Source of the DNA: Hypericum androsaemum
Lineage: Eukaryota; Streptophyta; Magnoliopsida; Malpighiales; Hypericaceae
Assembly: GCA_963995505.1 (NCBI GenBank)
Contig: OZ023187.1
Span: 18,390,584 to 18,454,583, forward strand
Direction: 5' to 3'
DNA: 64,000 nt
The notes beneath the pieces are model-generated. The model saw only the letters and a program-made list of their open reading frames with translations, was not told the DNA's origin and searched no databases. This document shows, in pieces, positions 22,201 through 34,673 of the stretch. Each line of letters begins with the position of its first letter. Within the stretch, counting starts at the first letter, position 1. The translations under genes were made by a program, and so were the position numbers.

Positions 22201-23380
22201 CTTAAAAAGTGGGTCGCCCTGAAAAGCAAAATTTGTGCATATACAACCTAATCAATGATGAACGATTTAGAGTCCAAATCGATAGTGCATCAAAGACCGG
22301 GTGATTGTACGGGGAAGGAGAAAGGTTTTGGCAATCTAGGACTTAGTCAAAAGACTCAAAACAGCTTGGCATTTTGAGTACGCGAGGCGGTCACTGAAAT
22401 ATATATATATATATATATATTATTTATCTTAATTTTTGGAAATATATATAAGTATTTACTTATAAAGAAAATCCGGCTCATTAAGTCGCAACAAAATGAA
22501 AGCACATGGGCTGCTGCAATAGGGAACAACTCTCCTCTCGAGCTCGACAACGAGTTTCTTTATTTTTATTCATTTCTGATTTTATTTGTTTAATGGTCAA
22601 TTACAAATCAAAGGATTGAAAAATTACAAAATTTTAAAGAAATGATTCGATGGTCACAATAATAAAAAAATCAACTAAAAATGACTCCTTAATACATTTT
22701 GAAACTTTAAAGATTAACTAGACCAATTGACCAAATTACGGACACCTAAAATTATTTAAATTTAAGGATAAAAAAAATACTCATATCTTGTGAATATCGA
22801 GATCATCGCAAGGAAATGGTAGATAACTAGAATCGACTGCAAGAAAATTCACCAACATGTCGATATGGAAGCATCGTATTACCTAATGCAACAAATTAAA
22901 AGAGTAAAATATTATTTAATCATTGTAGTTGACAATAACGTAATAATCCATCACTAAAACTGGAGCGACCATGAACTTCTCACTTATGTCATTATCTTTT
23001 AAATTTAAGAATTTCTTACTCATACCATTATCTTTTAAATTTAAGAGTTAAATTTGGTCTGAGAATTGGCGGTATCTTGTACATTGAGCCACTTAGTGAC
23101 AAGTGAATGACGGGGATGCTTTTGCACTTTCTGTATATTTTGTTAAGGTTTACATTATAGTAAGATATTTACTTACAAAAAAAACTACCCATCACTAGAG
23201 CAAACATAATATTTTGTCAACTAGACTGGCCATTGTGAAATTCCCAGATTACCCCCATTTGAAAAGTCAGACATTAAAAAACACATGATTGGCTCCCACA
23301 AATAACTAACATCCACACGGTCAATAAAATAAGTTGGAGGTAGCCTGAATAAACTTCATTGATGTGACAAGTGAAAATGG

Positions 23381-23388
23381 TTAAATAG
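23381..23388 (+). promoter_or_regulatory. Probable TATA element of P450-2 (TTAAATAG)
   Basis: TTAAATAG lies 70 bp before the ATG, in the place where P450-1 has TATAAATAG. The flanking words AGAGGCA and CAATTTCATTGCAACTC are shared. Weak consensus; called by position. Confidence 0.45.
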
Positions 23389-23457
23389 AGGCAGCTACCT
23401 GTATACAATTTCATTGCAACTCCAAATCCGAATTCGAATCCAAATTGTTGCCACACC

Positions 23458-25419
23458 ATGGATTACCAGATAGTCTCATCTAATTCTTCCATAGCCTTGA
23501 TCATGGCCTTCCTCACCTTCATGATCATATTAGCCACACGAAGATACAACAAGATGGCAAGCAATTCCAGCACAAAATTACCACCAGGGCCGCGACGACT
23601 TCCAATAATAGGCAATTTGTACCACCTGATCGGCTCGCTTCCTCATCGTCGATTCGCGGACTTGGCCAAGAAACACGGACTGGTCATGTACCTCAGACTC
23701 GGACAAGTTGGCACGGTCGTTGTCTCCTCCAACCAGGCGGTTGAGGAGGTACTAAGGACTAACGACCTATTGTTAGCCCAGAGACCCTTCTCGGCTGCAG
23801 CAGCAGTCATTACATATAACTTTAAGGGTATCGTAATGTCTCCCTACGGAGAGTATTGGAGACAGGCGCGAAAAATCTGCGTGGTTCACTTGACAAGCGC
23901 GAAACGGGTCGAATCGTTCAGGACAATGATGGAGGCTAAGGTAGCCACATTCGTAAGATCAATCTCGGGTTCTTCGAATGACGGGGGAGGAGTGAACCTG
24001 AGCAAGAACCTACATTCTATAACAACAAGCATCATGTTCGAGGCGGCCTTCGGGAACTCGTGCAAGAATGTTGACAAATTTGATCATCTTAAACATAGGA
24101 TATCTGACATCTTTGCAGGTTTCAGTATTTCGGACGCGTTCCCTTCGGTTGGAGTGCTTTACAAGATCAGTGGATTGAGAGATAAAATTGTGAGGCTACA
24201 CCAAGAAATCGACAACGAGATTGAGAGTATAATTGCTGAGTACAAAATTTCCAAAGAAGCAGATCAGACTAAAGCAGACAACATTCTTGGTGTTCTTCTT
24301 GATTTGCAAGATCAAGGCGACCCGGAAGTTTTGTTGTCGACGGAAAGCATCAAAGCGATCCTCCTCATAAGTACTTGAAGATCACTTGCTTAATTGGCTA
24401 GTTGTCTGCAGAATCTATTGATGATTTTGGTTAATTGAAATTTGACTGTTGCATTAGGCAGGAAAAAAAATGACATTAGAAGAACAAAACAGATAGGAAT
24501 TTAAGACCTTTGGTTCTGAATTGACATTTAAAAATTGTTAGATATTGTTGATAGAGGCCTAGATATCGGCAGTTTACGACCTTTGGTTCTGAATCAACAT
24601 AGGCAGCCTTAAAATTGCTCAATATGAACTGGTACAATTTTTTCGGGTGAATTTTTGGTATTCAGAGTCAAACACTATCGGGCTCTATTTAGCAGAGGCT
24701 CTTCCAATAATGTCTTTTCTGTTCGTAAAGCTTGAACTCGAGTCTTTCTTAAGAGAATCCAAGTTCGATTTTGATGCTGATTTATGTCATCACGTTTGTT
24801 TGACCAGGACCTGTTGTTTGCGGGTACTGATACATCAGCAACAGTACTAGAATGGACAATGTCAGAAATCATGAAGCACCCAAAAGTCATGCGAAAGGTA
24901 CAAGCTGAGGTGAGACAGGTTTTCCATAACAAATCCGGAGTCAACGAGGCAAGTCTCCATCAACTCAAGTATATGGACGCAGTCATCAAAGAGACTCTAA
25001 GGCTGCATCCGCCTGTTCCCACGCTACTCCCAAGAGAAGCCCGAGAGAGCGTGACGATTAATGGGTACGAGATACCTCGTAAAACGATAGTGTTCGTCCA
25101 TGCGTGGGCGATTGGAAGAGACCCCGAGATCTGGACAGATGCAGAGAAATTTCATCCCGAGAGGTTCCTTGAAACTTCTGTCGATTACAAGGGAGGCCAC
25201 TTAGAGCTGATACCTTTCGGCGCTGGAAGGAGGATGTGTCCTGGGATGATGTTTGGCATGTCTAGCGTCGAGTTGACGCTTGCCAACTTGCTCTATCATT
25301 TCGATTGGGAACTTCGTGATGGTATGAAACCCAAGAGCCTAGACATGTCTGAAGTTTCTGCAGCTGTTGTCCGAAGAAAGCACGATCTGTGCCTTACTGC
25401 AACTCCGTTCCATCCCTAA
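23458..25419 (+). CDS. Cytochrome P450, CYP71 clan (P450-2), splice donor altered
   Basis: Exon frames 23458-24366 and 24808-25419 would join to 506 aa, colinear with P450-1 and closely similar. It has the anchor, PPGPRRLPIIGN hinge, AGTDTS, KETLRLHPP, FHPERF and FGAGRRMCPG. The acceptor CCAG before 24808 is normal. At the donor, 24367-24372 reads ATAAGT where P450-1 has GTAAGT, so the invariant G is A. Reading through gives a stop after IST (24378). Using the GT four bases further on shifts the frame and stops within about ten codons. The two exons are otherwise free of lesions, which suggests recent loss or unusual splicing. The protein-level sequence is identical to P450-4. It would be an ER mono-oxygenase if spliced. 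Confidence 0.85.
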
Positions 25420-28400
25420 TCGGGACGGATGCGAAGGTTGAGGATCGAGTTCTTGTTTCATGGATTCACATTTGGGAAGGGGAGGAGGTGGTGTACAATC
25501 GAAATCCAAAACATATTTTAGATTATTGTCTACAAAATAAATAAGAAATCTGTGGGAAAGAAATAAGAAGATGGGGAGAATGTGCGTTTCAATAGCTTTC
25601 GGTGTCTGCATTGACTCTTTGCTTAGTTTCGATTTGAATTCGGATTTTATAACATACTTGCACGAATTTGAACATTTTATCTCACATGCCACGGAACGAA
25701 GGTTGGAAATGATTGCCACGTGAGACTATCTGCAACAGGTTTTAGTCCTAAAGTAGGAAAGCAAATTTGCAATCTCTGAGCTTGTAGGAGCTTGTCAATT
25801 GTAATCGTTGACCCTTCTTTTGATACCCTCCTGAGTTGTTACCTATCGGTTCAATATTAAACTACAAATTCTTGTACTGCCGTTGACTAAAAATTAACCA
25901 AAATTTAATTAGGATCTTTTTTTCTTGGTAAGTGTGGATATCCTAATCTTTAGGATCACGAACATGACCTTGTATCCGTTGACTAAAAATTGTTAAAGCA
26001 TCACTTGGAGTAGTTGAGGTTTAGCTCTCGCTTAATTTTTGCATCGTCATAATAATTAAATCTGTCATATTAGCGAGTCTATGTGATCAAATTTGGAAAA
26101 TTTCACAATGTTCTCGTATGATTTAGTATAGTCAATAGTTAAGATTTTAATTAATTATAATTTTATGATGGACCTTTGATTAGTTGTGGTATGAAAATAA
26201 CATACTGTAGCGCCTATTTTACCAATTAGTCATTTTAAGAGTCATGATTAGGAGTGTGAAACCGATCCCAACTATTAAATATCGAATTTACCAAATACCA
26301 AATGCTAAAAAAAAGTTACCAATCCCGATCGCATACAGTATTTGGTAAGATTACTGAATATCAAAATATTTACCAAAACGTTTGAAGAAAATATGAAATC
26401 TTTAATCTATCAATGTAAATATTTGGTGAACACAAATTCAAGTTGAACAAGTATAAACTATCCCCTAAATCGAAACCCTCAATAATTCCCTTAATCGAAA
26501 GTTCGAAACCCCCAATTTTGTTCAATTTAGGGTTTCGAAACCCCCAATCTTTCATTTATACAATTTTACCCACAAATCCATCAGGCAAAACTGTCCAAAC
26601 CATAAAATACTAAAGTAGTCTAGCATTTGAGTGATAGCTTCCTCGGAGGTAATTTGAGTCCAAGCTCACACAAGATGGGCCTGACCACAAGCCCAATGTT
26701 GACTAATTTGAGTGATACTTTCTTGTTAGCCCTCCATTATTCGGGTCATTGTGTTTCCGCCTTCCTTCCGAGTACCTGTGTACAAAAAACATCGAGGCAG
26801 TTCATCTGTGGAACATTAAAACCACATTGTTCTGAAGTAGAAAAATTAAAGTACAATTAATTGGAAAGTTAGTTCGCAACAGAACAAGCTTCCAGAGAAA
26901 AGATAGCAATGTCTAGTGATCATGATCTTCTTCTTCGGAAAAGTTCATATCAATCGATAATATTTAGACCATTAATATAAAGAGATAGAAAATATAGGGG
27001 TTAAACCAAGTCATACTTGTGGACGAAATTTTCATGTTGTCCTCTACTTATCAATAATGGAGTTTTTCCTCGAAAATTGGTCTTTATTCATGTCCATTGA
27101 ATATATTTTGTTGATATCCTAATTTCTATTTTTGTGCTAACCGGAGAATTTGGTGGGGTATGATCATTGGAGTTCTTCTACAAACTCTTACAATAAGAAC
27201 AAATTGAAACGCTGAGGTGCAGTGTTTTCGTGAAATAATTTTGATTTCTAATTTCACTCATTCTCTTGTTCTTCTTTTTTCAATTTAGTCCTTCTCGATT
27301 GGCATGTCATGCTCTAGTTGTTGGCCTTTTTGCGAGGTTGAAGCGCTCTAATGATGAAGAGCCGTTGGACTTGGTTACTGGGGTCTAAGCCAAAAAAAAA
27401 ATCTTTTAATCCTATATGTTAGGATAGTCTAGAACTCCTATGCAACATAATTTTCTATTTTGTATTGACTCGTTATATGTCCTCTTATAAATACGAGATT
27501 AGTGATTAGTAATTAAATCTAATATATAACTTTGGTTTGTGTATTTCTTGTAATATATCATTATATGATAATAATTGTCTCATTAGGGATGAAAATGGAT
27601 AAAATAGGATAAGGGTTGGTAGGTTGAAAATTCATATTCTAGATGTAAGATTTAGTAGATCATGTGGTAAGAATCGACTCTCAGATATTACAATGTTTGC
27701 GACACGTCGAGATTTATCAGATCTAGGCCCATATTTGCTAAATCCAACATTTCCAGAGCTTGTTGTAGTGGTAGTTAAAATATAGTTGATTATAAACGAG
27801 ATTAATAAAGTAATATATAATCCATTATTCATATTAATTGCAACAGATTCAATGGAAAAAGTACCAAAAAATAGGCATACTCGGATACAATTTCTGCTAA
27901 AATGAAATATCCCCTGTTTGAACAAGCCGAGTTGGAATTCTTTTTAATAAATATATCAGTAGGCCACCCGGATTCTCGATCTGACCAGCGAGGAAAGAGA
28001 GGAGAGAAATAAAAGAGAGAAGAAAATTGAAGATGTTTCAAAAAAATATTATTTTAAAATTATATAGAATAACTATATAATGATTATTTAATAACTATTA
28101 GTGACCATAATCGGACAAGATGAGCATGGACTTAAATTTTTAAAGTACCCTAGTTTAGTAATCAGCCAAAAGTTACAGGGTAATAAAAGGAGGGTTTTTT
28201 CCCTCCTGAGACAGTTTCACATTTTACATAATTTTCTGAAAGCTGGTAAATAATTAACTCATAATAAAACATAATTTTTCTCTATAAAAAACTTCACAAA
28301 TACAAACAAATAATGAAAAGTACTTCCAAACCAATTTGAAAATGTCATCAAAACAACAACAAAATACATATTTACAATCCCACAAAATGAATTCACGAAA

Positions 28401-28459
28401 ACAACTTCCCCAAAGATTTTGTTTCACCTAAACAATTATAGCCTTAAAAGGTCTAGTGT
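25420..28459. other. Intergenic DNA between P450-2 and the RLP pseudogene
   Basis: It aligns with 60044-63063 in the second copy and, in pieces, with 9887-12070. It contains ordinary AT-rich sequence and no recognisable gene. At about 28197 the second copy has roughly 110 extra bases (62817-62925) absent here, beside a short CCCTCC motif. Confidence 0.65.
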
Positions 28460-31400
28460 TCATGATCTTCTTCTTCTTCCTTTCCGCTTCGGTCTCGTGG
28501 CTCTTATGTATAATGGCAGTATCAACCTGTCGACCATCCTGGCGAACCAGAGTGGTTCTCCTGACATGAACACCATGTATGCAATGGACAATCCAATGAC
28601 CAATCCGGAACCGTATCCCATTCCTGCAGCTTTCCAATTCCAGTCCGAGGAAGAATCATCTTCGGTCGTTGGAGTTGATCCAGGTGCCGGGGGAGCATCA
28701 TCACCATTTCCGCCGCAAGTCCTCATCAATGGAAGTCCACACAATCCAGGATCCCCCATGTACGAGTCGTTGCCAAAAGCACCGAACTGTTTTCCCTGAG
28801 GTATTGGCCCTTCAAGTTGATAATTATATGAAAGGTTTAGTACTTCCAGGAAATTCAAACCTGTCAACTCCTCAGGAATTTTTCCTGTCAAGTTGTTGAA
28901 GGACAGGTCCAGCAACTCGAGCACGGAGATGTTTCCCAGTGAAGATGGAATGCTACCTGATAGGCTATTGCCCGAGAAATTAAGCCCTTCAAGAGACTTC
29001 AAGTTTCCAACCTCTTCCGGGATTTCGCCTTCGAATTTATTGTTTGACAGGTCCATTGATGAGAAAATGATCAATATACCTACGACATCAACCTGAAAGC
29101 CTTTTATAGTCAAGACGATCTTGTCTTGGTATCTCCTCTCTGCCAAATATAGATACTTTAGATTCTCCACATGAATGTCCTCAACAAGGGCCATGGCTTT
29201 AAACTTCCCGAGGTACTTCCTTGGCAAATGACCGGTCAGGTTGTTATTTGACAGGTCTAGAATTCGGAGATAAGGGAAGGGTTCTGCAGATTTCGGTCTC
29301 CCTATTGGACCATAGAACTTGTTGGACCTAAGGACAAGAACTTGGAGATTTGGTAGTGAATCCATCCAACCTGGAAATTTATCAGCAATCTTGTTGTCTC
29401 CGATATCAAGGATTTCCAACATCTTGCACCTGCCAAGAGACAGGGGCAACTTCCCTTCCAGTTGGTTTCCACTCAAATCCAGGCTTCTTAAGCTACTATC
29501 TGTCGGGAAATGTCGAGGGATTGTGCCGCTGAAATTGTTCATCCTCAGATTGAGCACCGACAAGCTGCTCAGACTCCCAAGGCATTGTGGAATAATCCCA
29601 CTCAAGCTGTTGTTCGACAAGTCAAGGAAGTTGAGAGTTGTGACATAGCATAATAAAGACGGGATCTCGCCCGTGAGTAAGTTACTCGAGGCGAGTATGT
29701 GTTGGGGATGGAAGGAATCCCCATGCTTGTCAACAGGTTGAAGAAATATCCAGATAATACAAAGAAGATCTTGATGATAACAGCCATAACCACTCCGGAA
29801 TCTCACCAATGATCCTGTTCCCTGAGAGAGACAAAAACTGCAACCCGATTTGGTTATGCAAGAAGTAGGGGAAGCTTTTCAGGTTGCATTTAGAGAGGTC
29901 CAAGGATTTGAGCATTGGCCAGGTGAAGTTTCCTTCGCAGTTAACTTCAAGTGAGAGACTGTTGTTTCCGAGGCCGAGTATTGAGAGAAGTTTGAGGTTG
30001 GAGAATAAGTCCAAATCAAGGGTACCATTGAAGTTATTTGACGAAAAATCAACATACCAAGCAGTTGCAACGTCAAAGAGTGAGTCTGGAATTGGTCCTT
30101 GTTCAATTCAATGACGCCTAAGGTTGTGGATTTGAACTCGGGAATTTCGCCACCGAGTCGGTTAAAGCTGAGTACCAAGGTGCCTAAAGATGGAAGAGAA
30201 AAAATGGAAGGAGGGATACTGCCATTGAGTAAGTTGTGTGAAAGGGTTAGTTCTATAAGAACGGAAAATCCATTGATTCGGTTGGGGAGAGGACCAGAGA
30301 GTTGGTTAACAGAGAGGGTCAGGTATTCAAGTTGCTCCAGCTCAAAGATTGATGGTGGAATCTGGCCTGTCAAGAAATTACCTGAAAGATCTAATGTAGA
30401 TATCCTGGTAAAGTTTTGGAAAATATCCGGTATGTGGCCCGTGAGGTTGTTTGATGAGAGGTATAAATCGGTGAGCAGCTTCAGGTTTGCTAGAGATGAG
30501 GGAATTAGACCTGTGAGCTGGTTGAAACCAAGATTCAAGTAAGTGATTCTTGAGAGGTTATCAAGTGAAGTTGGAATCGGCCCTGTATAAGAACTGTAAC
30601 TGAGATCCATGTAGATCAGGTTCCGGGTCGAGGTTGGTATTTTTCCGGAGAATCCTGTGTAAGAGACATCCAAAATCCTGAGAGGACTGCTCTAATTGAA
30701 CATGGTAGGGACACTACCATTGAGGCCAGTACTATCTTGAAGCACCAGCTTCTCAAGATTCGGCAAGTAAAAAATCTCATCTGGAAAATTTCCTACCAAA
30801 TAACAGTGAAGCAGGCTCATAGATTTCAATGAAGATGAGAAATTCCTGAACGAATCAACAGCAATAGATGACAGATTCACCGAGTCCAGAATCAGATCAC
30901 TCAATTGCGTCAGGTTTTGTACAAGCATCTTGAAACTCTGTCTTCCAAATACAAGCTCGTAATTTTGCTAAAGATCAAGTGAAATTAGCTTGGAAAGATG
31001 AGACAAACCAGGTGAGATGGATCCGGAAAACCCTGATGAGGAAAGATTAAGGTGCTCCAGGCTAGCAAACTGACTGAAACCTGCTGAGACCGAAGAGCCA
31101 CTGTGATCATTGTAAGCCAGACTGAGTCCTTGGAGATGCGAGAGATGGAACAGGGTGCTGTTTGGCTTGATGGTTCCAATAAGGCAACTAAAACCAAGAT
31201 CAAGGCCTGTCACCATGCCAGTGAGCTTGTCACAGGTAACACCATTCCATAAGCAGCAATCAACGCCGGCCTTCCAGGATTCTGTCTTCGGATTGAACTC
31301 GTCTGGATTGATGTATTCAAAGTTGGTGATCATGACAAAGCAATCAGTGTCTAATGTGTTCTTGAATTGCAGTAGTGAAAGGCTTTCTGTGGGATGGCAG

Positions 31401-31498
31401 GAGGGTGGTGGTGTTGAAATTTCAGAGAGTGAATACAGAAAATTGAAGGACAAGAAGAGGAGTCGTAGAGCCTGGAATTGCCATAGGATACGATCCAT
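28460..31498 (-). pseudogene. LRR receptor-like protein (RLP) pseudogene
   Basis: The ATG at 31498 opens a signal peptide (LRLLFLSFNFLYSLS) and an LRRNT cap with DCCLWNGVTCD. More than twenty leucine-rich repeats of the extracellular plant type follow. The C-terminal cap is GDPGLCGLPL, then an acidic DDSSSDW spacer, a transmembrane helix (YGSGLVIGLSIAYMVF) and a short basic tail ending KGRRRRS at 28460. This is the Cf-9/RLP layout, a plasma-membrane immune or developmental receptor without a kinase. Lesions: TAG stops at 30968-30970 and 30692-30694, a frameshift near 30060 and another near 29760. Neighbouring codons stay in register, so decay is recent. Full length would be about 1010 aa. Confidence 0.9.
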
Positions 31499-32495
31499 TT
31501 TTTGTGTAGTTTAGAGGATGGATGATTAATTTGCAGGGATATGAGCCACCTAGAGGTATTAATAAAAAGGCTGCCATATAGCCGCTTTTTTTTTTTGAAT
31601 GAATAGCCGCTTGTTGATACTGTTAGTAATCGGATATCTAATCGGTCGATTATTTTAAATTCGAGTCGGATAAATATTTGATATGATGTCAAAATTTGGC
31701 TCGAAATCGAGACTTAAGTTAGAACAACTCGTTTGTAAAGGCTTGTTGGTTGCGTTACTTGATACATTGTCGACACTATCTGATACCTAATAGGTAGAGT
31801 ATTTTAGATTCGAGTCGGGTAAAATTTTAGAATGATGTCAAAGCTTACACGCTCTCTCACCCGTTGAACTAAGTGATTGTTGGCAGTTAAAAAATAATAA
31901 TCAAAAGATCCTCGTAAAATTACTTCCCATATTCCACGGGCGGCCGAGTTTCAATTTTAATAACAGCTAGAAGCAAGAATCATGGCGGGGAAGACGAGAT
32001 GGAGAACAAGTGAGAAGATACTACCTACACCAGTTTATTTCATTGATATGCGTACCGACAACAAAAAAATACAATTTTAATTATGAGAAGATGGGCAATC
32101 TGTATCAGAATATCGTACTGGAACAAAACAAATGCAAGTCAAATGAGAAAGAATTTACAACCTGTTTTTTATGTTGGTCTGGTGGGAACGATATTCGAAT
32201 TCCTATCCTTTTTTTAATTTGGATTCGTATAATATTCTATCCTGAATTATTACTAGAAATGATACAGGATAGATGGGGGTCGACCATCCTCCTCCTGCGC
32301 TCGATGGCGGTCCTTTTGTTGTTGGGGCCCACAATTGTCACGATGAGCCTCTTCTTCCTGGTGGAGAAAGCATGGGAGAGTTGGTTGCTGGATGATAAAG
32401 CAAATAATAGTCGCATCGTTGACGGAATTCGTATCACATAAATCTTTCAAATTTGGTACAAATATAAACGATGTTCGCCCAACAAGGTGTAGAGA
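31499..32495. other. Intergenic DNA, RLP upstream flank
   Basis: No gene recognised. Two related segments (about 31620-31690 and 31765-31840) share TAATMGGT and TTCGAGTCGG words. A mixed-frame stretch at 32260-32440 is open on both strands but resembles nothing I know. Confidence 0.5.
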
Positions 32496-32883
32496 TCATC
32501 TTCTTGTTCCTTCCTTGCGCCTCCGGTTCCGTCTCGTTGCTCTTACGTACAATGGAAGTATCAACCTGTCCACCATCTTGAGAATGGTTCTCCTGCCATG
32601 AACACCATGTATGCAATGGACGGATTCACCAAACCCGAACCGTATCCGATTCCTGCCGCTTTCAGAATCCATTCCCAGGAAGAATCGTCTTCGATTGATC
32701 CGAATGGCAGTGTAGCGTTACCATCGTTTGCGCCACAAGACCTCGTCAATGGAAGTCCACACAATCCGGGATCTCCCATGTACGAGTCGTTGGGTTATTG
32801 GGAGAGGAGGAGATTGCAGTAAGAAAGTGGAAGGACAAGAAGAGGAGCTCGAGAGCTTGGAATTGCCGTAGGGAACAATCCAT
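32496..32883 (-). pseudogene. RLP deletion remnant: signal peptide joined to C-terminal tail
   Basis: The ATG at 32883 starts MDCSLRQFQALELLFLSFHF, a signal peptide close to that of the RLP at 31498. After about 30 codons it jumps, out of frame, to NDSYMGDPGLCGLPL, the C-terminal cap. The transmembrane region (AAGIGYGSGL, SIAYMVFMAGEP, with a small deletion between) and a basic tail ending at TGA (32496-32498) follow. The LRRNT and all repeats are missing, some 2.7 kb compared with the neighbour. It is a dead product of internal deletion. Confidence 0.85.
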
Positions 32884-34673
32884 GCTTTGTGTGCTTAGTA
32901 AATGGAGGATTAATGTGCTGCTAAATACCGACACCAGTTGACAATAGGTGAGATATGAATGTACAAAAAGTTGGCTAATGCTGATCTCCTCTGATGCTCC
33001 TGATCATCGAATACTTTCGACGTGGTATTCTTTAACACAATTCCTAAAAAAATGGAAAAATACATACGGTTAAGATTCCTTAAAGAGAGAAAAATACATC
33101 TTGTTCAATTTCTCAAAAGAAATTTTATTTTTAATAAAGGAACGCAAAGCATCAGTGGAAATAATACCATTATAAAAATCATCTCGTAACTATGATCGAC
33201 AATGTTGAATAACAGAGTTAAAAATAATAAGACTGAAGATCTTGCTGAAGTTTTCTACTGGAAGTCCCGTAGCTCATGCAATGGCAGCAATGGTACTAAT
33301 ATAATATCAGAACATCGTACTAATAAATTAACATCTGAACATCGTATTATATAATTAATTACCTGCTGGCGCTAGTTGATTTGAGTAGTGATTAAAAAAA
33401 TCAGCATTAACTCGAGTTTTGGGGATAGATATTTGTTTAGCATTTTTCTAAATTTATTGCAGGTTCTATCTTTAAATTTTATCGAATTTTCATTGATTCA
33501 AGTCAACCACTATTGCAACGGGCGCAATCAGAAACTACTTTGGATATGCAGTGGGGAGGCCCGGAATAACAGGTAGAAGCATTAATTAAGGTAGAAGCAA
33601 TAATTAAGGGAGATGCAAATTATAGCATTGCTTGAATTAATGCGAATGAAGTCAACTCTGCAAGTTTATATTAAAATGTCGTCACGTGACACTTTGTAAT
33701 AGCCAAAAAGGCCTAGCGGAGAACGGGGGAAGGACAAGATCACGTGCATTGGAAATCTACGGAAGCTGGGAAAATTGTTCTTGTTTAAAGTTTTTGGAAA
33801 GCTTACCTTATTACCTTGTTATTGACTTATTTCGATCTTATTCGTCTTAAAATCCTTTGGTATATGTTGTCCAATGTTAAATTTATGGTTAACGAGTATT
33901 CGATGGTAAATCTTTGTTGGACAATATAAAGAAGGCGGTGCTCCTAACAATGTCGATTCTATTTACAAAGTTTGCAATTTAAAGGTTATTCAACTCCCTT
34001 CACCCATTAGACATGCTCGATTTGGTGGAACAACGGAAGAAAATTAGGAAATTCACAAAAGAATGGAAAGTTTGTTCTAGTTTAAAATTTCATTGATCTA
34101 TTAAAATTTCATTGATGTTGAGGAGAAATATTTTAAAATGTATTTCTTTAGAGATAGGGAAGATACACTTTATGCCAGTTATTAAATTTTAATGATGTAT
34201 CAAATAATAAAAAAAGTTCGAACACCAAGTTGTATTTTCCATGTAGCACACACTAGGCTTCAGGCCCATTCAAGGCCTCGAAGGTAATTTGAGTCCACGC
34301 CTTCACAGGGTGGGCCTAGATAACGATAAAAAAGCCCATTTTTTATTGTTTCAAAAAATGCAATCTGATGTGGGGTTTGGCCGATCGTACTGCAACACCA
34401 TACTAAATCGGGTTGTTTTTATACCAAATCTTGGTCGCCTCCCGTTCCATTTTAAAAAATATTGATATATATCCGTTGCATTTTTTTCTACATCAAGAAA
34501 ATAAGAGACAAAAAAATGGAAGACAAATATCAGTGTGAAGATTTATTCATAATAAACGTTGTCTGCGTTACACCATCATCGCTACAAGCTTCTTATCTGC
34601 TAACGATTTACGAGAACATAATACGGCTTGAAGGGACTACTGATTGTTTTTCGCCATCATCAAGGCTAGAAGA
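32884..34673. other. Intergenic DNA, no gene seen
   Basis: AT-rich spacer between the RLP remnant and the 3' end of the ABCC gene. Two short frames (33388-33576 and 34462-34692) have no recognisable content. Confidence 0.55.

Larger units (their letters stand above)
20735..23457. other. Shared upstream spacer between divergent P450 genes (duplicated at 53679-56435)
   Basis: The spacer lies between the minus-strand pseudogene and plus-strand P450-2. It contains a member of the small dispersed family (about 22025-22200), a segment found inverted at 43500-43835 (about 21190-21420), and an (AT)n run at 22399-22420. The 21065-21200 part differs from its partner at 54005-54145 only by transitions. 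No gene recognised. Confidence 0.75.
22940..27800. repeat. Near-identical segmental duplication block (pairs with 57564-62424)
   Basis: The offset to the partner stays at exactly 34624 bp throughout, so there are no net indels. I found only about three substitutions by eye (for example near 25948, 27595 and 27787). It covers P450-2 with promoter and 3' flank. Outside these limits the two copies show more substitutions and indels. Confidence 0.9.

Noticed and set aside
25339..25719. A 126-codon frame antisense to the P450-2 3' end, repeated at 59963-60343
   Set aside because: Present twice only because the DNA is duplicated; overlaps the haem-domain exon and 3' flank, with no recognisable domain.
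28669..31514. Several open frames on the plus strand across the RLP pseudogene
   Set aside because: They are antisense shadows of leucine-rich repeat codons (Leu/Ser-rich mirrored frames) with no family match of their own.
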